This document shows positions 12,073 to 13,693 of a stretch of DNA of 13,693 bases, piece by piece (position 1 is the stretch's first letter; every line of letters starts with the position of its first letter). Both the position numbers and the translations under genes were made by a program. Location of the stretch: NCBI GenBank assembly GCA_022567365.1, contig JADFHG010000024.1:1-13693 (forward strand). The letters are read 5' to 3'. The notes under the pieces are model-generated. The model had not been told where the DNA came from. It did not search any database and saw nothing but the letters and a program-made list of their open reading frames with translations. Origin of the DNA: Planctomycetota bacterium (GTDB lineage: Bacteria; Planctomycetota; Phycisphaerae; UBA1845).

Positions 12073-13341
12073 TCAGGGGCCGGTAATCGTCGCACCAAGC
12101 GTGTCGCGATCCCGACCGTCCGACGTTGTCTCCCGTCGGGCCGTGACACCGGCCGCGGGGCCTCCGGCCGCACCGCCCACCGCGGTTAGCGACCATACAT
12201 TTTCCTCGCCAGCGCGACGCGTCGAGAAAAACATTCGACCGTCAGGGGCGAAAGCGGCCCCGTAATTCGGCGAGAATCCATCCGTGAGCCGCATCTGCGC
12301 CCCGCCGTCCGCGTCCATCACCCAGATATCGGACGCCGCGACCGGGCGACCGGCTTCTCCGGTCGCGTCTCCGTAGGGGCTGACCGACGTATACGCCACC
12401 CGCGACCCTCCGCGCTCCCAAGTGGGTTGGATGAGGGCCATGTTCGGACGCGACGCTAGCTCCGTCGGGTAACGCGGTTCTCCATCCACCAATGTAATCG
12501 TCCAGACGCTGAACAACCGGCTCCCGCGCTCTCTGGCGCGTTGGAACAGGACGACATTGCCCATGGGCGACCATTCCGGAAACAAGCCGTAGCCTATGAA
12601 ACGCTTCGTGCCGCGCGCCGAGGCGTCGCGAATCCAGAGTTCCCACTGACCTCCGCGTTCGGGCAGACTGCAAAAGACGAGTTGGGTACCGTCGGGCGAC
12701 CAACTCGGATGAACTTCATCCGACGCCGCGTGCGTGACCTGCATCGGCGGCCCACCGTCGACGCTGACGACCCAGATGTCCCAATTGCCCGAGCGATCGC
12801 TGGCGAACGCGACGCGCGTGCCGTTTGGACTGAATACGGGCTGAACGTCGGACGCCGGATCACTCGTAAGTTGTGTGACCGCGACACCGTCGATCGACTT
12901 GATATACAGGTCGGGCGTGAAATGGTGGCGCGTCGATGCGAACACGAGACGCTGGCCGGTGTGGTCAACGTGAGGATCGAAATCCGCACCCTCCTCCGTG
13001 AAGGAGTGCTGCCGAGCCGACAAATTTGCACGCGGGGCATAGGCGCTGTCGGTGTCCGGCAACTCGCCGAACATCGTTATATTGCGTTCGCGCGCGGTCG
13101 CGAGGACGACTGCCGGATCGGGTGACGCCTTGTCCCATTGAGACGGCGCGTTGCCCGAGTCTAGCCGCCCATCGGTCGCAGAGTCGGGATCACCCGACGC
13201 ATCCGGTTGCGCCACCTCAGTGCCGGCGACCCAGGTGCCGACCCGCACCCGGAGCTCGGAGCAACCCGCCACAGGCCCCAGCCCGGCGAAGACGACAACC
13301 AGCCAACACACCCTTGATTTCCCGCCCGCACAGCCGATCAT
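12073..13341 (-). CDS. TolB/PD40-type beta-propeller lipoprotein
   Basis: This 422-residue protein begins with a signal sequence (SRVCWLVVVFAGLGP) ending in VAGC, with Cys27 as the lipidation site. A disordered, acidic linker (about 45-110) follows, then six PD40-like blades near 120-151, 166-196, 210-241, 252-286, 304-347 and 359-390. The repeated core is seen as PVFSPNGTRVAFASDRSG, PSWSPDGTQLVF and AAFAPDGRMFFSTRRAGE, with DIWVVSVDGG-type outer strands. This is the TolB C-terminal propeller, here without the usual TolB N-terminal domain, so I would not call it tolB. It should sit at the envelope and bind proteins or glycans. ATG at 13341 follows a GGAAGGTGG sequence and starts a clean signal peptide. 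The ATG 22 codons earlier (13407) would bury that signal and is less likely. Confidence 0.85.
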   Translation of the reverse strand: MIGCAGGKSRVCWLVVVFAGLGPVAGCSELRVRVGTWVAGTEVAQPDASGDPDSATDGRLDSGNAPSQWDKASPDPAVVLATARERNITMFGELPDTDSAYAPRANLSARQHSFTEEGADFDPHVDHTGQRLVFASTRHHFTPDLYIKSIDGVAVTQLTSDPASDVQPVFSPNGTRVAFASDRSGNWDIWVVSVDGGPPMQVTHAASDEVHPSWSPDGTQLVFCSLPERGGQWELWIRDASARGTKRFIGYGLFPEWSPMGNVVLFQRARERGSRLFSVWTITLVDGEPRYPTELASRPNMALIQPTWERGGSRVAYTSVSPYGDATGEAGRPVAASDIWVMDADGGAQMRLTDGFSPNYGAAFAPDGRMFFSTRRAGEENVWSLTAVGGAAGGPAAGVTARRETTSDGRDRDTLGATITGP

Positions 13342-13528
13342 TGCATTGCCCACCTTCCGCGCAGGAGTTTCACCAGGCTGGTCCCGCGCCGTGCGGAAAC
13401 GGCGCATGGTGCCTGAATCTCTGCTTTCATCGGTTGGGCAATTCGCACGGAACAGTTCCCCGCCCTTCCGGGCGTTTCGACGTGTCCGATAACCGATTGT
13501 GAGTATCGGTCGTGGCGGAGAACCCGCT

Positions 13529-13693
13529 TCAACGATGCCCCGCGCCGGTTTTGCGCGGCCGGCACGCGAAACTTGCCGATTCGAGCGGCGGATTCTCCGC
13601 CCCGGCTGTGCGGTACCGCTCGACGCTGATCGGTTCGCCTTCTTTGCCGGTAGTACCGATGGACTTCGGGGTTGGGATTTTGCTTCCGATCGG
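13529..13693 (-). CDS. Possible C-terminal tail of a gene cut by the right edge
   Basis: An open frame enters from the right edge and ends in TGA at 13529-13531, giving 54 residues that begin PIGSKIPTPKSIGTTGKEGE. The first 37 codons mostly end in G or C, as real genes here do, and the strand matches all other genes. No domain is recognisable. The tail is basic (ACRPRKTGAGHR). An open plus-strand frame from ATG at 13667 is an alternative without a ribosome-binding site. Confidence 0.35.
   Translation of the reverse strand, partial: PIGSKIPTPKSIGTTGKEGEPISVERYRTAGAENPPLESASFACRPRKTGAGHR

Noticed and set aside
13338..13565. 75-codon minus-strand frame overlapping the start of the PD40 lipoprotein
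   Set aside because: It overlaps the better-supported signal peptide in another frame and has no recognisable features.

Overview
The window is a GC-rich bacterial chromosome segment. Its style points to Planctomycetota. The evidence is an N-terminal zinc ribbon of the form CxxCGYNLRGL...CPEC on a membrane protein, long gaps filled with short palindromic repeats, many small membrane or zinc-ribbon proteins, and a 68-residue protein ending in a DWFDAAVLSYQ motif. The taxonomic call is an inference, because there is no rRNA or marker gene here. Every gene I can support lies on the minus strand, so transcription runs from high to low coordinates.

Layout in transcription order. At the right edge (13693-13529) there may be the C-terminal tail of a gene cut by the window. 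Next come a TolB/PD40 beta-propeller lipoprotein (13341-12073), a lipoprotein with a CsgG/LpoB-like domain (11832-11020) overlapping a 68-aa conserved-looking protein (11023-10817), and a Xer tyrosine recombinase with an unusual low-complexity insert (10727-9660). After a 457-bp stretch without a convincing gene there is a 63-aa membrane-anchored zinc-ribbon protein (9202-9011), then a palindromic mobile-like repeat. A tightly coupled two-gene operon of SPFH/band-7 membrane proteins follows (8594-7005 and 7005-5281). Then come a zinc-ribbon polytopic membrane protein (5096-4164) with a 67-aa membrane protein behind it (4117-3914). Next is a kynurenine-pathway pair, 3-hydroxyanthranilate 3,4-dioxygenase (3577-3047) and ACMS decarboxylase (2725-1664). 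A polytopic protein with a spermidine-synthase-like methyltransferase domain (1136 to the left edge) is cut by the window.

How the genes work together. HAAO opens the ring of 3-hydroxyanthranilate to ACMS. ACMSD decarboxylates ACMS before it can cyclise to quinolinate, so this pair points to catabolism of tryptophan or anthranilate rather than NAD synthesis. The two SPFH proteins share a TAATG junction and very probably form one membrane assembly. Each carries three copies of a G..VL.PG....NP head module before its band-7 core, which is the most unusual architecture here. The envelope lipoproteins and Xer are ordinary housekeeping or accessory functions.

The intergenic DNA is rich in structure. 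Two elements (1480-1642 and 8701-9009) share nearly identical inverted arms around different cores. There are also paired copies of a GCGGGC hairpin, a TGTGGCA hairpin array between HAAO and ACMSD, and a 14-bp perfect inverted repeat upstream of HAAO. I saw no CRISPR, tRNA, rRNA, phage or classical insertion-sequence transposase.
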